A stretch of DNA of 64,000 nt from Psychrobacter sp. Cmf 22.2 (GCF_001921745.1 NZ_MRYA01000001.1:310001-374000); one strand, 5' to 3'. Shown: positions 46,392 through 55,632, counted from the stretch's first letter. Notes: generated by a model from the letters alone, not told the origin. Made by a program: numbers and translations.

Positions 46392-47507
46392 ATGAATGAT
46401 GATAATACTAAAATAGGCAATGCTCTGATAGACAGTGCTCAGATATATTCGCCTACCTCAGCACATACTACGTTTGATAGTTATAGAGCGTCATCTGTAA
46501 CTGCACCTGCTGCTAGTACGATTGATACTTATCAGCCATTAACGGACGGTTTCTCTCGTCGTCTGACTTATCTGCGTTTGTCTATCACTGATTTTTGTAA
46601 TTTTCGCTGTGAATACTGCCTACCAAACGGTTATCAAGGCAAGCGTCCTGATGATGAGTTGAGTGTGCCTGAGATTGCGACAATTATTCGTGGGTTTGCG
46701 CAAGTCGGCACCAAAAAGGTGAGAATCACGGGTGGTGAACCTTCTATTCGCCGTGATGTGGTTGAGATTATTCAAACCATCAAACAGACATCAGGTATCG
46801 AAACTGTCGCTATGACCAGTAACGGTTATAAACTCGGTAAACACCTAGCGAGTTGGCAAGCCGCTGGACTAAATCAGTTGAATATCAGCATGGACAGCTT
46901 TGATGCTGATACCTTTCATAAGATGACCGGCTTTAATACGTTACCGCAGCTGCTTACTGATATGGATATTTTATTAAATACCACGGATATCAAGCTAAAG
47001 ATAAACAGTGTTTTGATGGCAGAGACCGCGTTTGAAAACTTGATGGACGCTATCGACTATGTCAAAGACAGGCCCGTCACGTATCGCTTTATTGAATTTA
47101 TGCAAACCAGTGATAATAGTGATCTGTTTTTTGCTCAGCATGCACATTCCGATACCATCATCGATTATCTGACTGAGCACGGCTGGCAACCACACGTACG
47201 AGGTAGTAGTGATGGTCCAGCGGTAGAGTATAGTCATCCAGACTATGTGGGTCGCATCGGTATGATCGCCCCTTATGCCGCGCATTTTTGTGAGACCTGT
47301 AACCGTCTGCGGGTAAGCAGTCAAGGTAAGGTGCATCTGTGCTTATTTGACCAAGGTAACTATGATATTCGTCAGCATCTGCAAACAGGGGATGTGCAAG
47401 GTTTGGTTGAGACTCTACATAGCTTTATGCCGATTAAGCCTGAGCACCATCATTTGCATGAGTCTAATAGCGGCATTATGCATAACTTATCAATTATCGG
47501 TGGTTAG
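46392..47507 (+). CDS. moaA: GTP 3',8-cyclase MoaA
   Basis: A 371-residue radical SAM enzyme for the first molybdopterin step. The SAM cluster cysteines are at 69, 73 and 76 (DFCNFRCEYCLPNGY); the second cluster lies in HFCETCNRLRVSSQGKVHLC; the tail ends SIIGG, matching the usual catalytic Gly-Gly end. About 45 unconserved residues precede the core, making it longer than E. coli MoaA (329); a later start was not evident. The preceding gap of 120 bp may hold a promoter. Confidence 0.94.
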   Translation: MNDDNTKIGNALIDSAQIYSPTSAHTTFDSYRASSVTAPAASTIDTYQPLTDGFSRRLTYLRLSITDFCNFRCEYCLPNGYQGKRPDDELSVPEIATIIRGFAQVGTKKVRITGGEPSIRRDVVEIIQTIKQTSGIETVAMTSNGYKLGKHLASWQAAGLNQLNISMDSFDADTFHKMTGFNTLPQLLTDMDILLNTTDIKLKINSVLMAETAFENLMDAIDYVKDRPVTYRFIEFMQTSDNSDLFFAQHAHSDTIIDYLTEHGWQPHVRGSSDGPAVEYSHPDYVGRIGMIAPYAAHFCETCNRLRVSSQGKVHLCLFDQGNYDIRQHLQTGDVQGLVETLHSFMPIKPEHHHLHESNSGIMHNLSIIGG

Positions 47508-47571
47508 CATTACTGTACTCTAATCATGAAATCTATATTTGAATCATAAACTGTATCTTTGAGGAATCCCT

Positions 47572-48102
47572 ATGAGCAAACCTGCTGCTAAGTTTACCCC
47601 ACTTAATATTGCCGTATTGACCGTTTCTGATAGTCGTACTCTTGCAGAAGATACGTCAGGACAGTACCTAGCAGATAGCCTGACCGACGCAGGTCATCAT
47701 CTGGCGGATCGCAAGCTGATTACCGATGATATCTATCAGATACGAGCGGTGATTAGTGGCTGGATTGCTGATCCAAACGTCCACGCGGTTATTACCACTG
47801 GCGGTACAGGGTTTTTTATCAGAGACAGTATGCCAGAGGCAGTAAAGGTATTGTTTGATAAATCTATCGACGGCTTTGGTGAGATGTTTCGTCTGATCTC
47901 AAAAGATGAGATTGGCATGTCAACGGTACAGTCGCGCGCGGTTGCAGGCATGGCAAACAGCACGGGTATCTTTTGTTTGCCAGGCTCATCGGGCGCGTGC
48001 CGTACGGGCTGGGAAAACATCCTCAAAGCGCAGTTCGATAGCCGTACGCGACCGTGCAATTTTGTACCCCATTTTATGGCACAAAACCCAAGCCACGACT
48101 GA
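47572..48102 (+). CDS. moaB: Molybdopterin adenylyltransferase-type protein MoaB
   Basis: A 176-residue MoaB/Mog fold protein. AVLTVSDSRT opens the domain, TTGGTGFFIRDSMPEAV is the nucleotide site, and LPGSSGACRTGWENILKAQFD the C-terminal motif. MoaB adenylates molybdopterin in some bacteria; no separate mogA is seen here, so it may be the active enzyme. The ribosome binding site TTTGAGGAA is strong. Confidence 0.9.
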   Translation: MSKPAAKFTPLNIAVLTVSDSRTLAEDTSGQYLADSLTDAGHHLADRKLITDDIYQIRAVISGWIADPNVHAVITTGGTGFFIRDSMPEAVKVLFDKSIDGFGEMFRLISKDEIGMSTVQSRAVAGMANSTGIFCLPGSSGACRTGWENILKAQFDSRTRPCNFVPHFMAQNPSHD

Positions 48103-48120
48103 TGCGAGGATAAGTAAAGT

Positions 48121-48957
48121 GTGGCTATGATAAATACTATAAATGGTTCAAATGGTTTGAACTGCTTAGACAGTTCGGCTGGTATTGTTATTTTAGCAGG
48201 TGGCGCGTCTAGCCGTATGGGCACGCCCAAAGCGGAGCTTACTCTACCGACAGGCGAGCGCTTGCTAGACTATCATGTACGGCAGGCGCTGGATTTAGCT
48301 AAAGCTCATACTGGCAATAACAAAAACGTGCCTATTATGATTGCCGATAATGGGCGCGGCTTTTATATTGATTCCGATCTGATGGATAGCGACTCTCAAG
48401 CGCCTATTATGCATGTTACTGATTATGGCGCTGATACGATTAATGGCCAGAATGCTGAGAGACAAAATAGCGCTGGCCAAAATAGTAACGGTCGGATTAG
48501 TAACAGCCAAATTCACACGGGCGGGGCATTGGTCGCTATCGAGTCGGCCCTGCAAACCGTGATAAAGACTTATTCGTCAGATGCTATAACAGAAAACCAG
48601 TCATCTTGGTTAATGGTGATTAGCTGTGATAGTCTGATACCGGCTACAGAGTTATGGCAAAAATTGCAGCCTGTAACAATCCAAATAAAGGATAGTCAAA
48701 CCCGCAAAAACCAAGCTTATCATAAGCAGATCATTTGCTTAACCGATGAGCGCCATTTGTATCCATTATTAGGGCTTTATCAGTTAAGCATTGAGCCTGA
48801 TCTAAAAGCCTATATTGATAATGGCGGGCGGCGAGTGATGGCCTTTATTCAGCCTATGACGCAAGCGGTGCCTTTAGCAAGCAACTGGCAGCATTTGACC
48901 AATTTTAATATGCCAGCAGACTTTGCTCGTGCTTGTGCATCATTAAGTAATTTATAA
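48121..48957 (+). CDS. mobA: Molybdenum cofactor guanylyltransferase MobA
   Basis: A 278-residue MobA-type nucleotidyltransferase with VILAGGASSRMGTPKAEL near residue 23 and the SCDSLIP metal motif near 163. It attaches GMP to the cofactor for DMSO reductase-type enzymes. It is about 80 residues longer than E. coli MobA; the excess includes an Asn/Gln-rich stretch (residues about 105-130) made of near-repeats of QNS-x-G. GTG at 48121 (GAGGA 10 bases before) or ATG at 48127 could be the start. Confidence 0.85.
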   Translation: MAMINTINGSNGLNCLDSSAGIVILAGGASSRMGTPKAELTLPTGERLLDYHVRQALDLAKAHTGNNKNVPIMIADNGRGFYIDSDLMDSDSQAPIMHVTDYGADTINGQNAERQNSAGQNSNGRISNSQIHTGGALVAIESALQTVIKTYSSDAITENQSSWLMVISCDSLIPATELWQKLQPVTIQIKDSQTRKNQAYHKQIICLTDERHLYPLLGLYQLSIEPDLKAYIDNGGRRVMAFIQPMTQAVPLASNWQHLTNFNMPADFARACASLSNL

Positions 48958-48978
48958 GAAACGTAAGAGAATGGATAA

Positions 48979-49500
48979 ATGAACAGTAATAGCCAAGCAA
49001 ACAACCAAGCTACTGCGGCCCAATCCACTTTATCGCATTTGGACAACGATGGCGATATTACTATGGTCGATGTCAGTGGTAAAACTGCTACCACACGAGA
49101 AGCCAGTGCAGCAGGGCAAGTACGGTTTCCAAACGAGATTTATCAGCAGATTAAAGCCGCTGATGGCATGACTAAAAAAGGCAGCATCACGCAAACTGCC
49201 CATATAGCAGGTATTATGGCCGCCAAGCGCACCCACGATCTGATCCCGCTGTGTCATCCACTACCATTAGATAAGATTGGTTTAACCTTTGAATATGATG
49301 ATGCGTGCAACAGCATAACCGTCAGTGCAACTGTCAAAGTCACGCATAAAACGGGTGTCGAGATGGAAGCCTTAACCGCTGTAAGCGTGGCGTGCCTAAC
49401 CATCTATGACATGACTAAAGCCATATCGCATGATATTGTCATTGATAATGTACATTTGCTAAAAAAAACGGGCGGAAAATCAGATTATAGTCATGCTTAG
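48979..49500 (+). CDS. moaC: Cyclic pyranopterin monophosphate synthase MoaC
   Basis: A 173-residue MoaC. MVDVSGKTATTREASA, then AKRTHDLIPLCHPLPLDK and MEALTAVSVACLTIYDMTKA cover the active site (His, Asp, Lys). It converts the MoaA product into cyclic pyranopterin monophosphate. The gene begins 21 bp after mobA. Confidence 0.96.
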   Translation: MNSNSQANNQATAAQSTLSHLDNDGDITMVDVSGKTATTREASAAGQVRFPNEIYQQIKAADGMTKKGSITQTAHIAGIMAAKRTHDLIPLCHPLPLDKIGLTFEYDDACNSITVSATVKVTHKTGVEMEALTAVSVACLTIYDMTKAISHDIVIDNVHLLKKTGGKSDYSHA

Positions 49501-49588
49501 GATTATAAGACTTCTTTTAAAACAGTTTTTTCAAGACAGTAAGGCATTGAACACAAAGCCAAGTAGCTTGTAAAGAATGGAGAGTGTG

Positions 49589-49897
49589 ATGAGCGCTATT
49601 GAATCAAAAATCGTTGAGCCAGAAACTGAAACAGCAACCAGCGTTGATACCGCCATGGATATTAATGTTTTATACTTTGCTAGCCTCGCTGATGAAGCTG
49701 GCTGCCAGCAAGAAACCATTAGCGTGGCGCAATCGACCTCATTGAGCCAGCTATACGAACAGCTTCATCAAAAGCATGGCTTTAGTCGTCCGCAATCTGA
49801 GCTGCGGGTCGCTGTCAACGATTACTTCGTTAAGTGGACAGAACAAATCCATGACGGCGATAGTGTGGTGTTTATTACCCCAGTCGCTGGTGGTTAA
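49589..49897 (+). CDS. moaD: Molybdopterin synthase small subunit MoaD
   Basis: A 102-residue ubiquitin-like protein ending VAGG, the Gly-Gly that carries the thiocarboxylate sulfur. The MoaD core (INVLYFASLADEAG onward) starts near residue 24; the first 20 residues are an acidic extension. ATG at 49589 follows GGAGAG; an ATG four codons earlier is less likely. It pairs with MoaE at 50077, from which it is separated by a repeat element. Confidence 0.93.
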   Translation: MSAIESKIVEPETETATSVDTAMDINVLYFASLADEAGCQQETISVAQSTSLSQLYEQLHQKHGFSRPQSELRVAVNDYFVKWTEQIHDGDSVVFITPVAGG

Positions 49898-49914
49898 GCA
49901 AGAACTTTATAGAA

Positions 49915-50056
49915 TATAGCTGATACACTTTCAAAGAAATATAGCGCTACTGGTATAAATTTTACTTGCGTGTTATGCCTACGCCGACAGAGGCGGCGCA
50001 AAATCCATTGCAGTAGCGCTTTTAAATTTAAATAACAGTTTTATTTTCAGCTGACT
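49915..50056. mobile_element. MITE-like palindromic element, copy 2
   Basis: Lies between moaD and moaE. The inner inverted repeat AGCGCTACTGG ... CAGTAGCGCT spans 49943-50020 with a loop ACTTGCGTGTTATGCCTACG close to the other copies; CTGACTATA near 50051 is the outer end. The insertion splits the moaD-moaE pair. Confidence 0.7.
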
Positions 50057-50076
50057 ATAACTTATAGAGATACCAC

Positions 50077-50568
50077 ATGACAGACAACGTCCATAGCCAA
50101 TCAATGACCATCAAACGCAGCGTTGATGAAGTATACGCAATCGCTGAGCGCGATGGCTTTGCTTTATTAGATATTGCTATCGATGAAGACAGACTTAAAA
50201 ACACCCTTGATGATGACAGCTGCGGTGCCTTTGTCTGCTTTGAAGGCCGCGTGCGCAATCATAATAATGCCAGCAACGTTGAGCGCTTAACGTACTACGG
50301 CTATGAAGACTTGGCAATCAATCAAGGCCGAGCTATTATCGAAGAAGCCAAACAGCGTTTTGAGATTACCCATGCGGTTGCTATTCACCGTATTGGTGCG
50401 CTTGAGATCGGTGATGTGGCGGTATGGGTTGGGGTCGTCTCTGCCCATCGTTATCCGGCCTTTGACGCTTGCCACTGGATTCTTGACACCATCAAGGCAG
50501 ATATTCCTGTGTGGAAGCAAGAGTATTATGAAGATGATTCTTCTAAGTGGTTAAGTAATAATGGATAG
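50077..50568 (+). CDS. moaE: Molybdopterin synthase large subunit MoaE
   Basis: A 163-residue MoaE. FEGRVRNHNNASNVERLTYY and AIHRIGALEIGDVAVWVGV, then HRYPAFDACHWILDTIKADIPVWKQE contain the substrate pocket and the catalytic lysines. With MoaD it puts two sulfurs into cyclic pyranopterin. Its last bases overlap modA by 8 bp. Confidence 0.95.
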   Translation: MTDNVHSQSMTIKRSVDEVYAIAERDGFALLDIAIDEDRLKNTLDDDSCGAFVCFEGRVRNHNNASNVERLTYYGYEDLAINQGRAIIEEAKQRFEITHAVAIHRIGALEIGDVAVWVGVVSAHRYPAFDACHWILDTIKADIPVWKQEYYEDDSSKWLSNNG

Positions 50569-51397
50569 GTTAATAACGATTGTAATTGCAAGCTCACTTT
50601 TGTTATTAAGTGCTTGTACACAGGAGACTACTACAAATACAGCTTCTGCTGCCAATAACACTGAACATTCCCATACGCTGCGTATCGCTGCTGCTGCCAA
50701 TTTGTCTGACGTACTGCCTGAGATTATTGATGGCTATCAAGCCTCAAGTGATCTGTCTGCGCAAAATATCCATGATATAGACGTCACTTATGCGTCCTCT
50801 GGCAAACTATACGCGCAGATTACGGCAGGCGCGCCTTATGATATATTTTTATCGGCCAATCAAGCGTTCCCCGCCAAACTTGCTGATGCAAGCGAGCAAG
50901 GCGTAAAATCTCATGAGCCTTTTACTTATGCGCAAGGCCAACTGGCACTATATAGCATTACCAGACCTTTGAATGAGCTGAATCCAAAAGCGCTGGCTGA
51001 TATATTGACGAGCGATACCAATAGCAAAATCACTATCGCCAATCCCAAGCTTGCACCTTATGGCGCGTCGGCAAAATCTTACTTGCAGACGCAAAAGATA
51101 TATGACACTTTAGAGCAGCAAAAACGGATAATACAAGCAGAAAATATTGGGCAGACCTTTCAGTACGCGCATACGGGAAATGTCGATTATGGCTTTGTGG
51201 CGCAATCACAGCTTGTCGCTATCAACGCCAAACCTGAGCAATTTATCACTTTAGCACCAGCGTCATATCCTGCTATTTTACAAGATGGTATCGTCATTGA
51301 TGACTCTGCTGTCGCGACAGACTTTCGCAACTATCTGCTATCGACAGCAGGGCAACAGTATTTTTCACGAGCAGGATATTTAACCGTTCAACAATGA
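50561..51397 (+). CDS. modA: Molybdate-binding lipoprotein ModA
   Basis: A 278-residue periplasmic binding protein with a lipobox (LSACT, Cys about 19). RIAAAANLSDVLPEI and TYASSGKLYAQITAGAPYDIFLSANQAFP match ModA, with the oxyanion-binding serines; ITIANPKLAPYGASAKSYL follows. It should capture molybdate for the ModB permease encoded next. Confidence 0.93.
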   Translation: MDRLITIVIASSLLLLSACTQETTTNTASAANNTEHSHTLRIAAAANLSDVLPEIIDGYQASSDLSAQNIHDIDVTYASSGKLYAQITAGAPYDIFLSANQAFPAKLADASEQGVKSHEPFTYAQGQLALYSITRPLNELNPKALADILTSDTNSKITIANPKLAPYGASAKSYLQTQKIYDTLEQQKRIIQAENIGQTFQYAHTGNVDYGFVAQSQLVAINAKPEQFITLAPASYPAILQDGIVIDDSAVATDFRNYLLSTAGQQYFSRAGYLTVQQ

Positions 51398-51426
51398 TTA
51401 GCGGGATAGAATAAATCCCTATTGAT

Positions 51427-52143
51427 ATGATGAGCAATGACATTATGATAGATCCATCCCTGATGTCAGACATGCTCAGTCCATTCTTAGTCAGTCTCAA
51501 GCTGGCTGCCATCACTACCTTATGTTTATTACTCTTTGCCACGCCTATGGCTTATTGGCTTGCCAAACCAAGCCGTGGACACTTTGTGGCACGTGTCAAA
51601 GTGGTACTGATGGGCATTATTGCCATGCCGCTGGTACTGCCGCCGACCGTCATTGGTTTTTATTTATTATTACTGCTTAGTCCCAGCTCAGGTATCGGTC
51701 ACTATCTTCATGAGCTTGGAGTTAGTCCCTTAATTTTTACCTTTGAAGGGCTGGTCATTGGTTCCATTATTTACTCCCTGCCATTTTATATCCAGCCTGT
51801 CTATGCCCAGTTTTTACGTATTCCCACAAGCGTGATGGATATGGCAGGATTATTAGAGCCAAGCCGTCTTAGGCGCTTTATGAGAGTGGCGTTACCACAA
51901 GCCAAGGTCGGTATTATTTTGGGTAGTCTTATCAGCTTTGCTCATACCATTGGCGAGTTTGGCGTGGTACTCATGATAGGGGGTAGTATCTCAGGTGAGA
52001 CCAAAGTGGTGTCGATTGCGATATATGAGCAAGTCGAGGCACTCAACTATGACGCCGCGCACATGATGTCAGGCGTACTTATCATCATAGGAATGATAAT
52101 GGTGGCGCTTATTGCGAGCGTGAATAAGTTAAATCAGCGCTGA
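51427..52143 (+). CDS. modB: Molybdate ABC transporter permease ModB
   Basis: A 238-residue permease with about five membrane helices. MPLVLPPTVIGFYLLLLLSP and the EAA-like MAGLLEPSRLRRFMRVALPQAKVGI are typical, then FAHTIGEFGVVLMIGGSISGET. The usual partner modC (ATPase) does not follow: the next 194 bases hold no gene and then comes a stress protein. A short hairpin GGGAT/ATCCC lies just before the start, which has several candidate ATGs. Confidence 0.92.
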   Translation: MMSNDIMIDPSLMSDMLSPFLVSLKLAAITTLCLLLFATPMAYWLAKPSRGHFVARVKVVLMGIIAMPLVLPPTVIGFYLLLLLSPSSGIGHYLHELGVSPLIFTFEGLVIGSIIYSLPFYIQPVYAQFLRIPTSVMDMAGLLEPSRLRRFMRVALPQAKVGIILGSLISFAHTIGEFGVVLMIGGSISGETKVVSIAIYEQVEALNYDAAHMMSGVLIIIGMIMVALIASVNKLNQR

Positions 52144-52337
52144 TCTGTACAAATCGTAAAAGTACATCTTGAAACGGTTATCTAGTATTAGAGGTGATAT
52201 GCTAAATAGTATGATCATCGCCGAAGTTTTCTATTACTAAGTTTTTAAGTTGCTGTATATCAACAATCGCAGGCGTAGATCGACAAGTCGAGCTGCACAA
52301 AGGGGTTGCAGCCATCATTAAAACTTAAGGATGAACC

Positions 52338-53201
52338 ATGAAAACAGAAGAGCACGTTTTAGCCTGTATTGATGGCTCAGCGGTTACTGAGTCGGTCTGT
52401 GATTATGCGGCATGGTACGCCAGCAGATTGGGGTTGCCAGTTGGGCTACTCCATGTCAGCGCTGTACCTGCATCGACCAGACGCGATTTATCAGGGGCGA
52501 TAGGACTGAATAGTCGCGAATTCTTATTGGAAGAATTAACTGAATTGGACGAAAAAAGGGCCAAAGTCGTCAATAGCTATAGTAATGCACTAACACAAGA
52601 TGCAAAAAGCTATTTGCAAAGTAGCTTTGAAGGTGTAGAAGTTAATATTTATCAACGTCGCGGTAAGCTATTACCGGCTATCGAACATTTTAAAGAAGAA
52701 AATCGTGCCATCGTTATGGGGCGTCGCGGTGAAGACCATAAGAATAGCCGCATCAATATTGGCAGCCAAATCGAAACCGTTGCACGGGCATCAAGCATAC
52801 CTGTTTTGATTTGTTCAGAAAAATTTGAGGCGCCAAAGTCATACATGGTCGCATTTGATGCTAGCAAAACCGCTATCAAAGCCACACAGATGGTAGCAAA
52901 GAGCGATCTATTGCGAGGGCTAAAAGGTCACATCGTTATGGTAGGTAACGATAAAGACTCGGCCAAAAAAAGCCTTGCTGATGCTGTTGAGCATTTAACA
53001 TCAGCGGGCTTTGCAGTAGAAGCTCATCTTTTGCCTGAGCTTGATGCGGTTGATGGATTATTGACTTTTCAGATAGATAACGATGTCGATATCATCGTGG
53101 TTGGTGCTTATGGCCATTCTAAGTTACAGCGCTTGTTTCTTGGCAGCACTACTACAGAAATTATCGCCAGCACACTGTCACCGGTGATTTTGGTGCGCTA
53201 A
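52338..53201 (+). CDS. Tandem-domain universal stress protein
   Basis: A 287-residue protein of two UspA domains. The first (1-150) ends GRRGEDHKNSRINIGSQIE, the second (155-287) GAYGHSKLQRLFLGSTT, both ATP-binding loops (G-2x-G-9x-G-S/T). Function in stress survival is general and undefined. AAGGA precedes the ATG. Single gene. Confidence 0.9.
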   Translation: MKTEEHVLACIDGSAVTESVCDYAAWYASRLGLPVGLLHVSAVPASTRRDLSGAIGLNSREFLLEELTELDEKRAKVVNSYSNALTQDAKSYLQSSFEGVEVNIYQRRGKLLPAIEHFKEENRAIVMGRRGEDHKNSRINIGSQIETVARASSIPVLICSEKFEAPKSYMVAFDASKTAIKATQMVAKSDLLRGLKGHIVMVGNDKDSAKKSLADAVEHLTSAGFAVEAHLLPELDAVDGLLTFQIDNDVDIIVVGAYGHSKLQRLFLGSTTTEIIASTLSPVILVR

Positions 53202-53356
53202 CACACGTCAGACGTTGGAAGTATTATAAGCTAGCTAGGTGCGGTTGTAGAGTTGATATTGTGGTTAGGTCTACAATGACTGCCATAGATGCCTGCCAAA
53301 TCAATACCTAACAAATTAACACCTGATAAATTAATAAAAATTAAAAGGAAAATAAA

Positions 53357-54094
53357 ATGAAATTAAAAGATAGAGTAGCCATCGTATTTGGTGGCACATC
53401 TGGACTTGGTGAAGCGACTGCTAAAGCTTATGCAGCTGAGGGCGCAAAAGTAATTGTCACTGGCCGCGACGAAACAGATGGTAAGCGTATCGCTGATGAG
53501 ATAAAAGACAACGACCAACAAGCCATTTTTGTGGAAGCGAACGTAACTGACGGTGCAGAGATACAGGCTGTTATAGATAAGGCTTTAGAAACGTTTGGTC
53601 AAATCGATATTTTATACAATGGTGCTGGTATTCACGATGCTTATAAGACAGCGGTAGAATTAGAAGCAGACGAGTACGATAAATTGATGGCTATCAATGT
53701 AAAAGCGCCATATCTAGCAGCAAAAGCGGTGGTTCCACACTTTTTAGAAAGAGGTAAAGGCACTATTATTAATGTAGGCTCACAAGCGACACAGGTAGCA
53801 GGTCCTGGAGGCTCAGCTTACGTCACATCCAAGCATGCCATCTTAGGTTTTACCAAGCAGCTGGCTTTTGACTTTGGTAGCAAAGGCATTAAGGTAAACC
53901 TTATTTCTCCTGGATTTATAGAAACACCAATGACTAAAGGTATTGAAGATGAGCGATTAGACGACATTCCAGCGAAGCGTGCAGGAAAGCCGGAGGAGAT
54001 TGCTGCACTTGCCGTATTCTTAGCCTCTGATGATTCTAACTACATGCATGGCTCTAACGTATTTATGGATGGCGGCTGGGTTCTTGGAAGATAA
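53357..54094 (+). CDS. SDR family oxidoreductase
   Basis: A 245-residue classical short-chain dehydrogenase. The cofactor loop is GGTSGLG (residues about 12-18, with Arg at RDETD favouring NADP or NAD ambiguity), NGAG at about 90, catalytic Ser in NVGSQA, and YVTSK. ISPGFIETPM and the MDGG end are usual. The substrate cannot be told. It lies just before the deleted alcohol dehydrogenase, so the two may once have formed a pair. Confidence 0.88.
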   Translation: MKLKDRVAIVFGGTSGLGEATAKAYAAEGAKVIVTGRDETDGKRIADEIKDNDQQAIFVEANVTDGAEIQAVIDKALETFGQIDILYNGAGIHDAYKTAVELEADEYDKLMAINVKAPYLAAKAVVPHFLERGKGTIINVGSQATQVAGPGGSAYVTSKHAILGFTKQLAFDFGSKGIKVNLISPGFIETPMTKGIEDERLDDIPAKRAGKPEEIAALAVFLASDDSNYMHGSNVFMDGGWVLGR

Positions 54095-54133
54095 AGAGCT
54101 TTTGAAATGTAACCTCTTTTAGTAGTCAACAAG

Positions 54134-54436
54134 ATGGATATAATGGATATTAAAGCAGCAGTCACTCACAACCAAGGCGCAGCTTTTGAATTAAAGCCTG
54201 TACAGCTTGCCACGCCTGAGATTGATGAGATACGAGTAAAAGTCGTTGCGACAGGCGTCTGTCATACCGATGTGGTCGCGCGCGTATTTATCCCGCAGCT
54301 GATTGCTTATTTCAAGGCAGGTCAATTCCCATTTGATAAGCTGGTTAAATTTTACGATTTTGAGGACATCAACCAAGCGTTTGAAGATTCGGCAAGTGGC
54401 ATTACCATTAAGCCGATTCTGAGAGTAGGATCATAA
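54134..54436 (+). pseudogene. Zinc alcohol dehydrogenase remnant with internal deletion
   Basis: The 100-residue frame joins the start of an aryl-alcohol-type dehydrogenase (residues 1-51, with VKVVATGVCHTDVVAR including the first zinc cysteine) directly to the last 50 residues (FIPQLIAYFKAGQFPFDKLVKFYDFEDINQAF, ending IKPILRVGS). Full-length relatives have about 365-370 residues, so some 265 are missing, including the rest of the zinc site and the whole NAD domain. The reading frame stays open across the joint. It cannot be an active dehydrogenase. Confidence 0.85.
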
Positions 54437-54511
54437 GCAAAACGCAAAGTTAAATTGGTATTTAATTACCCCAAAAGCAGATTATTTTTTGAATTTTAAA
54501 GGTACATGTTG

Positions 54512-54802
54512 ATGGCGATATATGTGGATTTTATGCAGATAGAGTTTAAAGGCTATAGATGGTGCCACATGCTGGCAGATACCTTGCAAGAGCTGCATGA
54601 ATTTGCGGCATTGATTGAGGTGGATAAGCGCCTGTTTCACCGTAATGCTAGCTATCCTCATTACGACGTGACAGTACAAATGCGAGAGACAGCGATTAAG
54701 TATGGTGCTATACCTGCTAATAGAAGAAAAATTATCGAGTGTGCAAAGAAGTTAAAAGTGGAGCTGCATGAGCAAATAGCACGATCTGAGAATTGCGAAT
54801 AA
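54512..54802 (+). CDS. DUF4031 domain protein
   Basis: A 96-residue protein starting MAIYVD, with RWCHMLADTLQELHEFAALI, LFHRNASYPHYDVTVQMRETAIKYGAI, the pattern of DUF4031. His, Asp and Tyr residues in HMLAD and YPHYD suggest a metal or substrate site, but no function is known. ATG at 54512 fits the family start; AAAGG is nine bases before. A bidirectional terminator follows. Confidence 0.8.
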   Translation: MAIYVDFMQIEFKGYRWCHMLADTLQELHEFAALIEVDKRLFHRNASYPHYDVTVQMRETAIKYGAIPANRRKIIECAKKLKVELHEQIARSENCE

Positions 54803-54821
54803 GTGAATTTGGTAGAGAGAC

Positions 54822-54860
54822 AAAAAAGGTGGACCATGCTTTTGCATTCCACCTTTTTTA
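54822..54860. terminator. Bidirectional terminator
   Basis: AAAAAAGGTGGA and TCCACCTTTTTT form the stem around CCATGCTTTTGCAT; it lies between convergent genes. Confidence 0.88.
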
Positions 54861-54911
54861 TTACTCTAAATATGACCGTTTTCAATGTTTATTATCAATG
54901 TTTATTAATAG

Positions 54912-55430
54912 CTACTTTGCAGTAGCAGCTTTACTAATACCATCAAGGGCTTTTGCGATGTTAGCGAGCTGGGTATCACAACCTTTTATATTATGACGCT
55001 CTTTTAGATACTCAGGATTGTTGTACGACAACCACACTTTTTTATCAGCGCCTTCACTGATGAGAATTTTTTGCGGTAGATCGATAGCGACGCTTTGCTC
55101 GCAATTCATCAATGGCGTACCCGCTTTTGGGTTACCAAACATAATCACTTGCGTCGGCCTTAATGTTAAATCGACACCTTGCGCGTTTTTCTGATGATCG
55201 ACACGCGCAAATACTTTCATGCCTTTACTTTCAATAATCCCCGCTAGCTTATCAGCGGTATCTTGAACGGAATGATTACTTTGCATCGTCACCAAACCCT
55301 TCTCAGCATTGATAGCAGTCATCGTTTCTGGCGTCGACTGCACCTTATCCGGCGCGTTTAAAATATTTTCAACACTGGCGCAAGAGGAAACAGCCAAAGC
55401 TAGGGCAGTGATAGTGATAATTTTAAGCAT
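54912..55430 (-). CDS. DUF302 lipoprotein
   Basis: A 172-residue lipoprotein (lipobox VSSCA, Cys about 17). Residues 40-165 form a DUF302 domain, recognised by DTADKLAGIIESKGMKVFARVDHQ and TQVIMFGNPKAGTPLM, ending KVWLSYNNPEYL. The domain is widespread with unknown function. ATG at 55430 follows AAGGA; a longer start upstream lacks a signal sequence in the right place. Confidence 0.82.
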   Translation of the reverse strand: MLKIITITALALAVSSCASVENILNAPDKVQSTPETMTAINAEKGLVTMQSNHSVQDTADKLAGIIESKGMKVFARVDHQKNAQGVDLTLRPTQVIMFGNPKAGTPLMNCEQSVAIDLPQKILISEGADKKVWLSYNNPEYLKERHNIKGCDTQLANIAKALDGISKAATAK

Positions 55431-55487
55431 AAAAAGTCCTTTTTTAGTGTGAACGTTTATTGAGCGAATGATGGCTGACAACATCAA

Positions 55488-55632
55488 GTATAGTCGATCC
55501 TAAATAAGATAAGTACACTACATTCTGACGCGAAACTGGTATAAATTTTACTTGCGTGCTGTGCCTGCGCTGCTCGATGCTGCGTAAAATTCATCCCAGT
55601 TCCACTGTATCTTTTTTTACTGGACTCGCTAT
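55488..55632. mobile_element. MITE-like palindromic element, copy 3
   Basis: Inner repeat AACTGG ... CCAGTT (55533-55601) with loop ACTTGCGTGCTGTGCCTGCG; outer ends near TATAGTCG and CGCTATA. More divergent than copies 1 and 4. Confidence 0.6.
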
